From Nicotiana tabacum (taxonomy: Eukaryota; Streptophyta; Magnoliopsida; Solanales; Solanaceae), in assembly GCF_000715075.1 (NCBI RefSeq), contig NC_134097.1, forward strand, positions 67,737,190-67,801,189: DNA of 64,000 nucleotides, in the 5' to 3' direction. Positions 34,010-45,403 of the stretch are shown here, one piece after another (position 1 is the first letter of the stretch; the number at the start of each line of letters is the position of its first letter). Under the pieces are notes generated by a model. That model was given only the letters and a program-made list of their open reading frames with translations. It ran no database searches and was not told where the DNA came from. The position numbers and the translations under genes were made by a program.

Positions 34010-34572
34010 TGTGAGCACGTGATTTTTGCCCTATATGAATTATTCCAACAAATTCAAAACAAAATAATTTCTTTCAATGTTTCCAATTTTGTTGGATTTT
34101 GTGGCATTTTCTGTTAATTATTTGCATTTATCTGTGCACGCTTATTTTATTTAATTTATGAAAATACAAAAATATCACGCACTACATTTAGGATTTAATT
34201 TTATATTTCTTTTATATCAATTAGTAAATTAGTTTGTCTTAATCCCAAAAATAGTTCATTTTGCATTTTTAACTTTTAATTTGAATTGCATAGTTTTTCT
34301 TTAAATTTAGGATTTAATTAATTATTGTAAATACCATGATGAGTGATTAATCTAATTGGGTAGGTTAATTTAGTTTAAAAATGATTACTAATTAATTTAG
34401 GATTTATTTTAATTTTGGAAAAAGAAAAGAATTGTGAAATTGAAAAAGTAAAAGAGAGAAATGAGGAGACCTAAATCTGGGCCAAAACCAATCCAAATTT
34501 CCCCAGCCCAAAAGAAAACTACCCAATATCCGGCCCAAACCACCCTAACCCGGTCCGGCTTCCCCCCAAGCA

Positions 34573-34660
34573 AAACGACGTCGTTTCAATAAGTATTGAT
34601 CTGAGCCGTTGATCTCCCTTTGATCGAACGGCTCAGAACTGAAGCCCTGGGGGTATTTAA
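34573..34660 (+). promoter_or_regulatory. Probable U3 promoter of D: palindrome and TATA-like box
   Basis: A perfect 14-bp palindrome AAACGACGTCGTTT (34573-34586) with a central ACGT/GACGTC core is followed about 70 bp later by GGTATTTAAG (34653-34662). A GC- and C-rich transcribed-looking stretch comes after it. The ACGT core is a classic bZIP target and the position fits an LTR promoter; activity is inferred. Confidence 0.45.
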
Positions 34661-36262
34661 GTGTCCGAAACCTTCTCCCCCCCTCAGAACCCCTTCTGTT
34701 CAACACCCCCACAAGAAACACCCTGAAACCCTAGCTGAGCCGCCCCCAAATCCCCGGCCTCCGGTGGCGGCACCACCTCTAAACGCCACCAAAATCACAC
34801 CACCGAACCACCTTGACCCCTCGTTCCAAATCCCCACTCCGTTTCCCTCGAATGTTTCCCCAGCTCCTTGAATCTTAAGATCAGAAACGAACCCCAGAAA
34901 TCCCAAGTCAAGTTTTGGCAAAATTTTGTGTCAAATCTGAGTTTATTCGTGTGTTAAGAGCACACGATTAACCTCAGATTTTGCCGGAAAATCCGAGGAT
35001 CTGAAGACCCAGGCTTCCCTTTTATTTTTTGAACTTTTCTTAGGTATTTTTTCTTTCTTTCTTTTGGTTTAATCTGTCCCTCGTTTGTTTTCAAATTTTC
35101 TGTTTCTTCTCCTCTTCTCGAATCATTCTTCATTTGTTCCGGAATCTATTCATTCATGCATGAGTAGTCAGAGTCTTGTTAGGTTAGTTGTCAAATTGTT
35201 AGTTTGGTTAAGTTTAGTTAGTAAACCATTTAGGCTAAAGTTTAATTATTCTGTGTTATTTGGTAGTCAGATAATTGCTAGTTGGGCCGAGTAGATCTTT
35301 GATATTGAGTGTTGGGTTTTTGGGTCTATTCTGGTTCATTTGGGGTTGAATAGTTGGGCCAAATTGACCTGTGGCCTATTTAGTCTATCTAAGTATCAAC
35401 ATGGGTTCTGCTAGGTTGGTTTCCTAGAGTAAATAACCATGGCTCGAGGGGTAGTTTGGAAAATTGGGGAAGGGAATCTATGAGTAACATAATTGGGAAG
35501 CTTCTTAGAAGCTGGGGTTGAGACTTGTGTAAAAACCTGATTTTTAAATTAAGGATTAAATAGCAAAAACGAAAACTTCAGAAGGAAAAAAGTGCAAAAA
35601 ACTGATCTCATTATGGCTGCCCTAGTAACTTGCCTATAAAGGCATTGTTACTTGAGGCTGAATTCAGATTTCAGAGAGCTAAGAAACTCAGAAAAAAGAA
35701 CGACTAAAATTTGAAGAAAAATCATTATTCCATTGAATACATTTCTGATTTTTTTGAATTCCAACTTGCTTAAGGCAATCTTTGGTTTAGTGGGTGTATG
35801 AGATGGCTTGAACTTGTTCTTCTTTTAAAGTCTGGGGTTGAGTTCTGGGTCAAGGTTATTATTTCATTGATTATTCTTAAGCTGATTTCACTGTTCTACT
35901 TCTGAATCTGGGACTCTATTCTGTTGCTGCTGCCTACTGATCCTTACTCCTTCTTGCTTTCCCCTTATTTCCAGGTACATGATCTTTGAATTCTACCTCA
36001 TGTAAGGCTTGACTTGAAGAGTGAAATGGAAAGCAAAGTTTAGAGCATATCATCAGTTATTTTGTGACTCAGTTGTATTGTTTTTTTAATGTTTTTTTAG
36101 TAACTTGATGTGTACATCGTCTAGTTGAGCTTCTGTTTTGGATAGTGAACTTTTGCTATTGTAGCTAACTTGAGACTATTACGAAAACTTGGGGAATAAT
36201 TTGTTGTGTTGAATCAATAGTTAGAACCTATATTAAATCATGCTAAATCCTATAATGTGGAC

Positions 36263-39200
36263 TGTCACACCTCCTTTTTGCACGCCCGCCCCGGAGGGTA
36301 AAATGCGCGAGGGAGTTTTTCCAATTTAAGTGACAATATTCGAAATGAGATTATTTATTTTTATTCAGAGTCGCCACTTGGGAAAGGTTTGGCTTTTGGT
36401 GTCCCAAGTCACCGGTTTATCTTGAATCCCAAATCGAGGAAATTTTCGACTTTTCCAAATGAAGTCTGCAAACCAGAAATTCTAAGTAAGGAATTCTGTT
36501 GACCCGAGGGAAGGTGTTAGGCACCCTCGAATCCCGTGGTTCTAGCACGGTCGCTTAAATTGTTATAATGGCTAAATATCTGATTAAATACATGTTGTGA
36601 CCTATGTGCTTTTATTAAGTTTAAAACCGCTTTTATAATTATCATTTATTTTTATAGAATTGCAACGTCGTGAAAATGCATCTCGAACCACGTTACAATC
36701 AATGCACCCGTGGTCGTCGACACATTTTGACTCCGTTGAGATTTGGATTTGGGTCACATCAATGTGCACCCGTGTTTAAGAAAGTTAGATTATTAAAGGT
36801 CCGCCTAAAGCAACTAGCGTATTGTTATTTTGGGAAGGGGCCGTGAAGGTTCATTAAACGGCCAAATCCAAAGTCTAGTCAATGGTTATGTATTTTATTG
36901 AGGGCCCCGGCGGTTTGTGATTTATTTGGCGAGGCTCGTCTCATTTTTATTTTAAAGGATAAACCTATAGTGACTATATTTTCTATTAAGTTCGTCTCTA
37001 AAATAAAAGAAAATCTCTTAATTATTTACATGCTGAAAACGTAACTTATTTAGTTATTAGTTTACGGCTAATGCGATTGGAAAATTGCGATCGAGTTTGT
37101 ACAAAGAAAAACTGCTTTCATTTTTATATTCTATTATTTACTAATGCTGGAACATGAGAGGGATACACAATAATATCAAAGCCGATTAACTATTCTTCAA
37201 GTAATGTAAACTAGCATTATTAGATGAAGAAATCATACATATGCAGCCTCATTACTCATTAATTAATCGACTACATTTTTATACAAAGAGAGGAAAATTA
37301 ATATTCAAACACAGATCCAAACAAAAGAATTCAACAGGAACAGGAGCCTGATTAATATTTCATTTTTTCGCTTCAAGCCAAGAGTGTACAAATGTGTACC
37401 TGGAAACAGCAGTACAAGAACAAAAGAAGTAGGAGTCAGCGACAGTAATAACGCGGCAACAACAGGTTCAGCAACACCGCAAAACCAGTAACAACCAGTA
37501 GAATAACCCAGTAACAGATTGAAAACTCAGCAGTGCAAAAGTACAATCGCAGTCAAAGCAGAAGAGAGAAAAGATACGAGATGCAGTAGTTTCTGACTTT
37601 TGAATAACACTCGAAGAAAAGCAAACAGAATTGTTCGAGTGAAAGTTCAAATTGTCTTTCTCTTTTACTATCACAAACTCTCTTAAGTATAAAAGTATGT
37701 CAACTCTCAAGTGTAAAAAGAATCTGTCAACTCTCTCTAAAAATCCTCTCAATAATATTCAACTCCTTTTCTCTCCCCCCAAAAATCTCTTCAAAATTCT
37801 CAAGTCTCCCTTTTTAATGTCAAGAATGACTCAATTCCCAACCCCCAAATTATTCCCCCAATGGCATGCTTTGTCCCACTATCAAATGTCTTCTTTATTT
37901 TAAAACTTTGTCCCCCATGCCTACATTAAATAAATGCCACATTACCAACCCATTACAATATGTCCCCCATGCCTACATTAAACAAGTACAAGATTCCTCC
38001 CCATTATGTTTTGTCTTGTCCCCCATTATATTAAACAAGTACATCAAAAACCCCACCCCATTATATTTGTCCCCCATGCTTAACATAAAGAATCAAAATA
38101 ATGTTCAATTATCAAACTACCCCTCCGACCTTATTGCAATTACAAATCTACCCCCGAATGCAATGCAATTTACCAAATTACCCCTCTGCTCTAAACAATC
38201 AATTAATCATAACTCAACCAAAATATAGTCAAGATGACCAATTTCTCAACAATCTTCAACAACAATTTACATGAACATGATGAACATCACAAACTCCAAA
38301 TTAATGGAAATAAATCAACCATATCGGGAACCAATCCTGGTTAATTTAGACCATTAATGGATGAACAAAGAGACAATAATACAAACAACAATATGCATGA
38401 TTCAAATTAAATCAAGCAAATCACAAACCAACATAAACTCACATTATATCACTGAATTTAATCATGAACTTCAAACAAAGATGAACATGAATTAAATCTA
38501 TTTTTAGCAACAAACATGACGGATTCACATGACTCAAACAACATTAATGATTCCCGGAAAATACATAACAACATGAAACAAATTGAAGAAATAACCAATT
38601 AAACTTCAATTTGAATCTAACAAACTTTAAACTAACAAATAATCAATTAAACAACAATACAAACACGAAATAACATGAAAACCATTAATTAATCTTTCAT
38701 TTGGAATTTGAAAAAATTAATTTAACAAACAACACATGAACATGAACAAAACCAAAAATCAAATATCCAACCATCGACATGAACAAAACAAACATTTGCC
38801 GATTTTAGATTTGAAAAATATCCAAATGAAATACGGACAAAAATAAAACTCAAAAACTACTAACCGGATTGAACGAAATATGTACGGACTGTTTCAATAA
38901 ACCTCGACCATCGCTCGACCAAAGCGGATTGAAACGAAGCTGAAGCAACAACGTAACGAGATATGTTTGGTCAGAGCGAACATGCGAACATGCGACCACC
39001 ACGACATATGTTACCAAAAGCAACTTGCCCAGCACGATGGGTTCCGCCACCGGCGATACAAGGGATACGTGAAACAACACGTCCAGTACACCATGACTCA
39101 ACTGAAGTTTGATGACCAGCTTTCTTTGGAAACAGCGTAAGGTTGACGAGGGTAGTGACAGCAAGAGGGCGTCGAGCTTGAAGAGGACGACGAAGAAGAC

Positions 39201-40379
39201 GAAGTGAGGCAGCAGCAGCTCGGAGGCAGACGAAGCAACGCATCCATGGATGACGAGCTGTAACAGATGCAGCTCAGCCATGGAGTCAAACAGCGATTAG
39301 TTGCTATGTCGTTTGGATGGGGAATATGAAGGCAGAAGCAGACACGGATGAAGATGATAATGGAGCAGCTACGCGGGGAGGAGGAAGGCAGCCATGGACG
39401 TCGAGCTCAAGCTCGAGCTTGACGCCGGACGACGAAGATGAAACAGAAACAGTCGCGTGGTCGCCTGGGCTGCTCATGGTCGAAGACTAAGCAGCTGCAA
39501 CCTTGGTGATGGTGAAGCCGAAGGCAGCGGGGTGGGTCATCGACGGGGTTGTTCGTTCATGGCTATCATTGGGTGGTTGTGTCGCTTGGTTGTTTGAGCG
39601 AAGAAAGAAGGAGGAGGAGGAGCCATGAACGTTGGTGAAGCTGAAGACGCAGCTGGGTCATCCAGGGTGAGGGTGAAGGGCAGCCATGGTTGTGTGCTTG
39701 GAGTTTTGAGAGGATGAAGAGAGGAGGCGGATGAGTTAGTGTTTTAGGGTTTTTTGTTCTTTTGTTTTTTCTTTTGTTTTGTGTCTTTGAAATGCAAGAT
39801 AGGGGTATTGAGTTATGGATTGGGTTAATGGGGCGGACCGGGTCGACCCATATGGAGATGGACTGGGTCATGGAGAAGGTTGGACAAATGTTTGGGCCTG
39901 GGGTTGAATTTTGAAGAAGTGGCCCAATCCGATTTTTCTTTGTATTTTTGTTCTCTTTTCTTCTTTTATTTTCTAAAACTAAATTATAAAAATACTTAAA
40001 TTATTATTAAGAACTAAATTAAGTTATAAAAGCGCAAATTAACTCCCAATAACAATTAACGCCCAATTAAGTAATAATTAAGCATAAAATTGTTCATTTG
40101 GACATTAAATGCTAAAAATGCAAAAGATGCCTATTTTTGTAATTTTTAATTTTTGTAAAACTAATTTAATTACTAACAATTGTAGAATGAAATCCTACAT
40201 GAAAAATGCGACATATTTTTATATTTTTAATTAATTTAACAAATAAGCAAACACAGACAAATACAAATAATTATCCAAAAATATCACAAAAATACTCAAA
40301 ATTGCACACCAAGGAAAATCATTTTATTTTGCATTTTCTGGGAGTATTTCTCATATAGGGCAAAAATCACATGCTTACA
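36263..40379 (-). mobile_element. Element E: Ogre-like solo LTR (4117 bp) inside D, opposite orientation
   Basis: Plus-strand ends are TGTCACACCTCC (36263) and ATGCTTACA (40379), i.e. TGTAAGCAT...GGTGTGACA on the minus strand. Flanks are the exact duplication TGGAC (36258-36262 and 40380-40384). On the minus strand its first bases, TGTAAGCATGTGATTTTTGC, match the start of D, and its last 130 bp match the end of D. Reading frames inside (for example 38850-39281) have no domain. It is a solo LTR because PBS, PPT and coding sequence are missing. Confidence 0.92.
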
Positions 40380-41812
40380 TGGACTGCATTGGAGTCTTGT
40401 TTGCTATAATGAGTTCGTTTAAGTTGATACAACATATTAGTTGTGTTTGGATGGTGTTGTGTTCATGTAATCGTAGGTAAATGTGTTCTTAACTTTAGTG
40501 AGTGTGAAGTCATGCTTAAAAAGGGGGGAAATGGTCCAGAATACTCTAAAAATTGAACTATGCGTTGATTTGATCCTGGTTTGTTTATGAGCATGTTTAA
40601 ATTGAATTTGTGTCTTAAAATTCAGAATGTTTAGCTGATCGCTATGTGCTTGAACAGTTAAAATGCAGAAGCAAAATATGTTAGTCTAATTTCACGTTTC
40701 ATGTAGTCTTTGATGATTGGCATTTAATGGGTTACATACAATTGCTGGTTTCAAAAGGTGGGCCTAAGGCTGGCCCATTTAATGAGAGTTCAATCTCAGA
40801 CTCGAGGGAATGATACTATGCCTTTGGGCGTTCATTCTCTCACTGTAATTGGGCTCGTTTTGGGCCCAAGTATGAAGGCATTCGCAAAAATGGGACTCAG
40901 ACCCGCTTCGTCTTTGTTGAGCCCGGTTTTCCCATTAGTTATCTGCGATATCCCAAGTCGTTTGATTAAATAATTGAACCTTTTCTTTAATGCAATCCCT
41001 TTAGCTAGTTCGCATAAAATCCCAATTCTCTTAGTATTTAGTTAATTGGATTCCGTTAATTGGGTGAGGTGTGCCATAGTAAATAACATCAATAGTTTAT
41101 GGCCCTCAAAAGCTTAGTTCGAGCTTCCTTTAAAATCTGAATCGAAGTGTTCCCTGCCAAATAAATCTCAAATGCGTGGCCCTCATTTAATTATTTCTTT
41201 TAAAAAAAAATCTTTAGAATTCGAGGCGCACCATTTAGCGAATCTCCATGGCCCTCGCATAGTTAAAAACGGGTAGCTTCTTTAGGCGCGTTATTTCAAT
41301 GATATTGCCTTCCTAAACTCGGGTGTGCATTTCATGTGACCCAAATCCAAATCTTAACAACGTTGAATAAAATGTGCTTCGGATTGCGGGTGCATTTCAT
41401 GTGGCGCGATCTAAATACATGTTTTAAACGACGTCAAATCTTCTTTAAAATAATTAAAAGCGGTTTAATATGTTAAAATTGCAACATAGGCTAAAACATG
41501 TTTATAATCAGATAATTAGGCCAATAATAACAATTGAGCGACCATGCTAGAACCATGGAACTCGGGAATGCCTAACACCTTCTCCCGGGTTAACATAATT
41601 CCTTACCCGAATTTCTGGCTCGCGGACTGTTAAACAGAGTCAAGTTTTTCCTCGATTCGGGATTCAACCGGTGACTTGGGACACCATAAATCTCCCAAGT
41701 GGCGACTCTGAATCTTTTAACAATAAATCACATTTCGATTGTCCTTAATTGGAAAAACTCCCTTATATACATTCCTTACGAGTGTAGGTAAAAAGGAAAT
41801 ATGACACCATCC

Positions 41813-42290
41813 TTCTTCTTCACAAACCGAGGTGCACCCCAAGGTGACACACTAGGACTAATAAACCCCTTATCAAGAAGTTCCTAAAGCTGCTCTTTCA
41901 ACTCCTTCAACTCAGTCGGTTCCATACAGTACGAATGAATTAAAATGGGCTGAGTGCCCAGCACCAAGTCAATACCAAAGTCAATATCCCTATCGGGTGG
42001 AATGTTTGGCAAGTCTGCAGGAAACACATTCGGGAAATCTCACACCACCAGAATAGAATCAATAGTAGGGGTCTCTACACCAACATCCTTCATAAAGGCC
42101 AAATATGATAAACAACCCTTCCCAACCATCCGCTGGGCCTTCACCAAAGTCACGATCTTAGCGTCACGATCTGTGGCAACGTCACAGTCTTAGCGTGACA
42201 ATCTAGCACAACATGACATTTAGAAAACTAGTCATACCCACGATCATATCAAAATCAATCATACTAAGCAACAAGAGATCAACTCTAGTC
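41813..42290 (-). pseudogene. Reverse transcriptase (5' part) of element B
   Basis: Directly beyond D the minus strand gives [14 protein letters not shown], the residues that join to the I-D-Y block on the other side of D. Further upstream are the E-L-K-E-Q-L-x-E-L segment (41880-41920) and the protease-RT linker. A small direct repeat around GTCACGATC(T) lies at 42145-42205. The split is exactly at the target duplication. Confidence 0.85.
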
Positions 42291-42530
42291 TCCAATCGCC
42301 CAATAGTCGCTATACACGGTCTACAACAATAGTATCATCCACCAGTGTAGATACATGGACAAATGAAAGTAGAGACTCATGGGACATATCAGAATAATGA
42401 GAAAAATATGATGATACATACGAATAAGTGGAACCAAGGTCAAATAATATAGAAGCATCCCTGTGGCAAACTGAGACAATACCTGTGATCACTACATCTG
42501 AAGCTATGGCATCTGGTCAGGGGGAAGAGC
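42291..42530 (-). pseudogene. Aspartic protease region of element B
   Basis: The minus-strand frame 42492-42310 reads MITGIVSVCHRDASILFDLG followed by S-T-Y-S-Y-V-S-S-Y-F, the Del/Tekay protease signature. The catalytic aspartate is kept but the triplet is D-L-G in place of D-P-G. The end of the frame, VDDTIVVDRV, corresponds to VTVDRVY in element A. It would have processed the polyprotein. Confidence 0.8.
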
Positions 42531-42539
42531 ATAAAATCG

Positions 42540-43300
42540 AGCATAATTGCCACCTGAGAGGCATCCCCCTCTAGGGCGTCCTCTAGGTAACTATGCCCCA
42601 CCCCGAGCTGGCTGAGCAGGTGGTGTAGCATCTAGTGCAGAAATCGCAACCTGACTCCTCTGCTGCGCCAGACCTCCCAGATGATGAGGACACTGCCTCC
42701 ACACATGCCCAAACTCTCTGTACTCAAAGAAACTCTCTGATTATGGTGATGGGGACTGAAAGGAGCCCCGAGCACCAGGATAACTGGTAGAAGGACCTGG
42801 CATAGATGAGCCCTGAACCGATGGAGCACGGGATGAGCTTTGGGCTAGAAAGGAAATGAGAGATGACTAGCCCTAATGAGAACTATAAGAACCCTGGCCG
42901 GATAATGCACCACAGTGAACTGGACGAGTCGTGTGAGCATGCTTGAAACGACGACCTCTATCATTGTATAACTTACCCCCAAAAGGAACAGTGCTGAAAC
43001 CTCCCGATCCATGAGGCCTCTTGGCCTCCCTCTCCTAGTTGTAGACCAACTCTATCTGCCAAGAAATGTCAACAATCTCATCGAAAGTAGCACCAAATAC
43101 CCGCTCTCTAGTCATAAGCGATACCAGCTGATATGTGAGGTCGTCAACGAACCTCCTGTCCTCTCCCTATCAGTGGGAACCAACAAAACTGCATGATGGG
43201 ACAACTCAAAAAACCTTATCAAGTATTGCATTAGAGTCATACCATCCTGACGAAGCTGCTCAAATTGTCTGCCTAGCTCGTCTCTACGAGACTAAGGCAC
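42540..43300 (-). pseudogene. Gag of element B, 3' part
   Basis: The minus strand gives, from 43300 downwards, S-R-R-D-E-L-x-R-Q-F-E-Q-L-R-Q-D, R-F-F-E-L-S-H-H-A and L-V-P-T-D-R-E-R, which are Del-type gag residues. A zinc-knuckle relic near 42730-42680 reads F-F-E-Y-R-E-F-G-H-V-W-R-Q-C. The first two cysteines are replaced, the second by Tyr as in element A. The N-terminal part of gag is lost beyond the F insertion. Confidence 0.78.
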
Positions 43301-44037
43301 TATTTACCGTGAAAATGGTAATAACAATTAAATTTGATTTTGTGGTTATAAAAGTACGTGATCTATTTTTATGCTAGTTGTAAGCAAAGGATGCTAAAGT
43401 AATATACAAGAAAGTAAGATTATAGCTAGAAAATGATATAATAGTCAAACCAAACGGCTAAAGATCGGGCCTCGAGCTGCCGTATACGAGGTCTCGAGGT
43501 CGAGTCTGGAGGCTGGCTTAGTGAAATAGAGGGGGGACTAACAGTTATGAGAGCTAAAATGATATCTCTTTATGATCAATGTTAAGCAATAAATGATGAA
43601 CAATAAAAAAACACAATAAATGTAAGCAATAAATGGAAGCAATGAGATCAAGAGAATATGTTAAAGAGCAGAGAGAATGTTTTTGTGTATTTAGTATTGG
43701 GCAATAGAACTTTACAAAATAACAAAGATTCCCTTTATATATGAGGGGGGATTCCAACATAGTACAAATGCACTGATTCTAAGATATGGGGCTGGTACAA
43801 CCATTTAATGTCTTGATTCGTTTTTTGGACTAGTCCACTAGGTTTTGTCAGCTATATGTACGCACCTTGGGAACTTCACCTTGATCCTCCGAGACCAATA
43901 ATTTGCATTGCCTCGAGGCCGGTCATTACTTAAACTACCTCGATGTCGATCACTGAAAACCCGCGAAGTCGATTACTAAAAATCCTCGAGAAGCCTTGAC
44001 GATCGTAAAATCGAACCGTTGATTTCTACCATCTACA
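43301..44037 (-). repeat. 3' LTR of F (737 bp)
   Basis: On the minus strand it starts TGTAGATGG (44037) and ends GGTAAATA (43301), with a final CA mutated to TA. It shares the 3' third with T1's LTR (ATAAATGG/TTATTGC stretches, the GAGGCC/CGTATACGGC block and the TGGTTATAAAA region) and the TATATAAAGGG box near 43741-43731. The first 250 bp differ strongly, so it is a different subfamily. Confidence 0.82.
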
Positions 44038-44204
44038 AATGGTTTGCGCATTTCCTAGAGCAAAGTGATAGGAAACGATTTTGAACTCCTACCCCTTAAG
44101 CATCATCATCATAACATTATCCCATCAGAGCATTAAATGCTATAACTCGAAAATCGCACAAGGGTCGCCGTCAAGCACGACTATCGAGAAGCCCATGAAC
44201 TGCT

Positions 44205-44246
44205 ATTGGTTTGTCCTTTCCCCTGCCCATATGGCTTTTATAAAGG
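44205..44246 (+). promoter_or_regulatory. Putative promoter of the F antisense gene
   Basis: ATTGG at 44205-44209 (inverted CCAAT) is followed by TTTATAAAGG at 44237-44246, and the aORF start codon lies at 44379. Order and distances match the T1 copy on the other strand. The box lies between the aORF and the 3' LTR of its own element and reads away from that LTR. Confidence 0.5.
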
Positions 44247-44378
44247 CATCAATCATTTCATAATTCATACTTTTACAACATCTTCAAGTTTTCAAAGCCA
44301 AATTCATCCCCTTTCACATTCTGTCTTCTTTCGTTCTTGATTCTCTGCCTACTTTCTCAGAAAAGCCTTTCCACCACC

Positions 44379-45390
44379 ATGGCTAGAACTTCCAAGACAG
44401 TTCCTCGGAAAGACAAGGTTACCTCATCTTAAACATCCAAAGGAAAGCCCAAAGTGATACCCACCGTTGAATAGTGTACCCCTACCGAATTCAACACGGT
44501 GAAGGATTTTTCCTTGGACAGACCCTCATCTACACCAGGCCGATGCGAAAACGTGTCCCGGTATATTAGCATCGTGACCGATATAGGAAAAGTGAAAGAA
44601 GACTGTCAATGGAGGGAGGAGTGCTGGTTAAGATCCCCTGTACTAACGAGAGTATAAAGGACCACAAGGTTGGCTTCCTTTATGTATATACATACCCATT
44701 CACTTTAGGTCCGGTAGATTCTTCGAACCCTTCTTCCTCGGCGATTGATCCGGTTATTCTTGACTTCTGCGACAAGTACCAAGTGAAGCTTGGCCAGATC
44801 TATCCATCTTTCTAGAGGATAATCTACATGCTCTGCTACTTCTCCAGCAAAGTCGAGGGTACGACCTTTACCCTCGACTATTTTATTAGATTGTATAGCC
44901 CTCGATTTTATCGAGGTTTGATTAAGCTTCACCCTTGGTCTAAGAAGCCATTTTTCTCGAGCATCGATGGGGACAAGGATCGAGGGTGGATGAGCAGGTT
45001 TGTCTGAGTGAAGAACTCGGACATCATCCCCACCGAAAGGATGCCCTTCCCGGAGGAGTGGAACACGCCGCGTAAGTACCTCTCCTTCAAACATGCTTTA
45101 TGGTCATCTTACATTTCTTCCGAAAGATGATCTCCTCTTGGTTTTTGCAACTACCATTTGGTATCCTAAAGCGGTTTAGGATCTGCCGGGAAGGATTAGG
45201 AGATTGGATGCTTTGTTCCCAAATCTAGGGTAGTCTTGGCCCGTCCTGGCTAAAACGCATTTGCTGGCCAAAAATTATGGTAAAATCCTTCTTGCCACAT
45301 ATATCATATTTTTATGCTTCTCCCCGTATCCTCCGTGCTGATAAATTTTGGCCACTATGTTTGTGCGGGCCTTGGCGATAGAGTGCAGAT
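44379..45390 (+). pseudogene. Antisense gene (aORF) of F, truncated and broken
   Basis: The start ATG at 44379 lies in the good context CCACCATGG and gives MARTSKTVPRKDKVTSS, then a TAA stop at 44430. Homology to the T1 aORF continues in shifting frames: V-K-D-F-S-L, then 44609-44812 with HKVGFLYVYTY, F-T-L-G-P and a segment with F-C-D-K-Y-Q-V. Next come Y-F-S-S-K-V-E-G-T-T-F-T-L and DRGWMSRFV near 44990, then P-F-P-E-E-W-N. It ends at the G junction, so any coiled-coil 3' part is missing. The protein type is the same as in T1: unknown function, resembling plant proteins called gypsy-type transposon protein. Confidence 0.72.
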
Positions 45391-45403
45391 TAGACTACCT
45401 CCC

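Larger units (their letters stand above)
34010..41807 (+). mobile_element. Element D: Ogre-like solo LTR (about 3.68 kb without E) in the RT of B
   Basis: It starts TGTGAGCACGTGATTTTTGC and ends AAATATGACA, flanked by exact 5-bp duplications CCATC (34005-34009 and 41808-41812). The junction lies inside the RT codons D-G-T-M of B. Its 3' end (CCCAAGTGGCGACTCTGAAT and AATTGGAAAAACTCCC) matches the 3' end of E and, with more change, of the LTRs of G, whose element carries an Ogre-type gag and PBS. No PBS, gag or second LTR is present, so recombination between LTRs has left a solo copy. E interrupts it at 36263-40379. Confidence 0.88.
43301..45403 (-). mobile_element. Element F: 3' end of a second aORF-bearing Tat-like element
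   Basis: The segment consists of a 3' LTR (43301-44037) and about 1.36 kb of interior on the minus strand. It sits inside the gag of B. The LTR is related to T1's over its whole length, and the interior carries the same antisense gene. The rest of the element, including gag and the 5' LTR, was removed by the deletion that joined it to G at about 45404. Relative to T1 the spacer between LTR and aORF is much shorter (0.34 against 2.4 kb). Confidence 0.8.

Noticed and set aside
37652..38228. Plus-strand frames of 83 and 120 codons in E
   Set aside because: Low-complexity, C-rich LTR sequence with repeated TTGTCCCCCATG phrases; no conserved protein feature.
38850..39281. Overlapping minus-strand frames of 143 and 90 codons in E
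   Set aside because: They lie inside a solo LTR, overlap each other in different frames and consist of compositionally biased sequence (GAC/GAA-rich on the plus strand).
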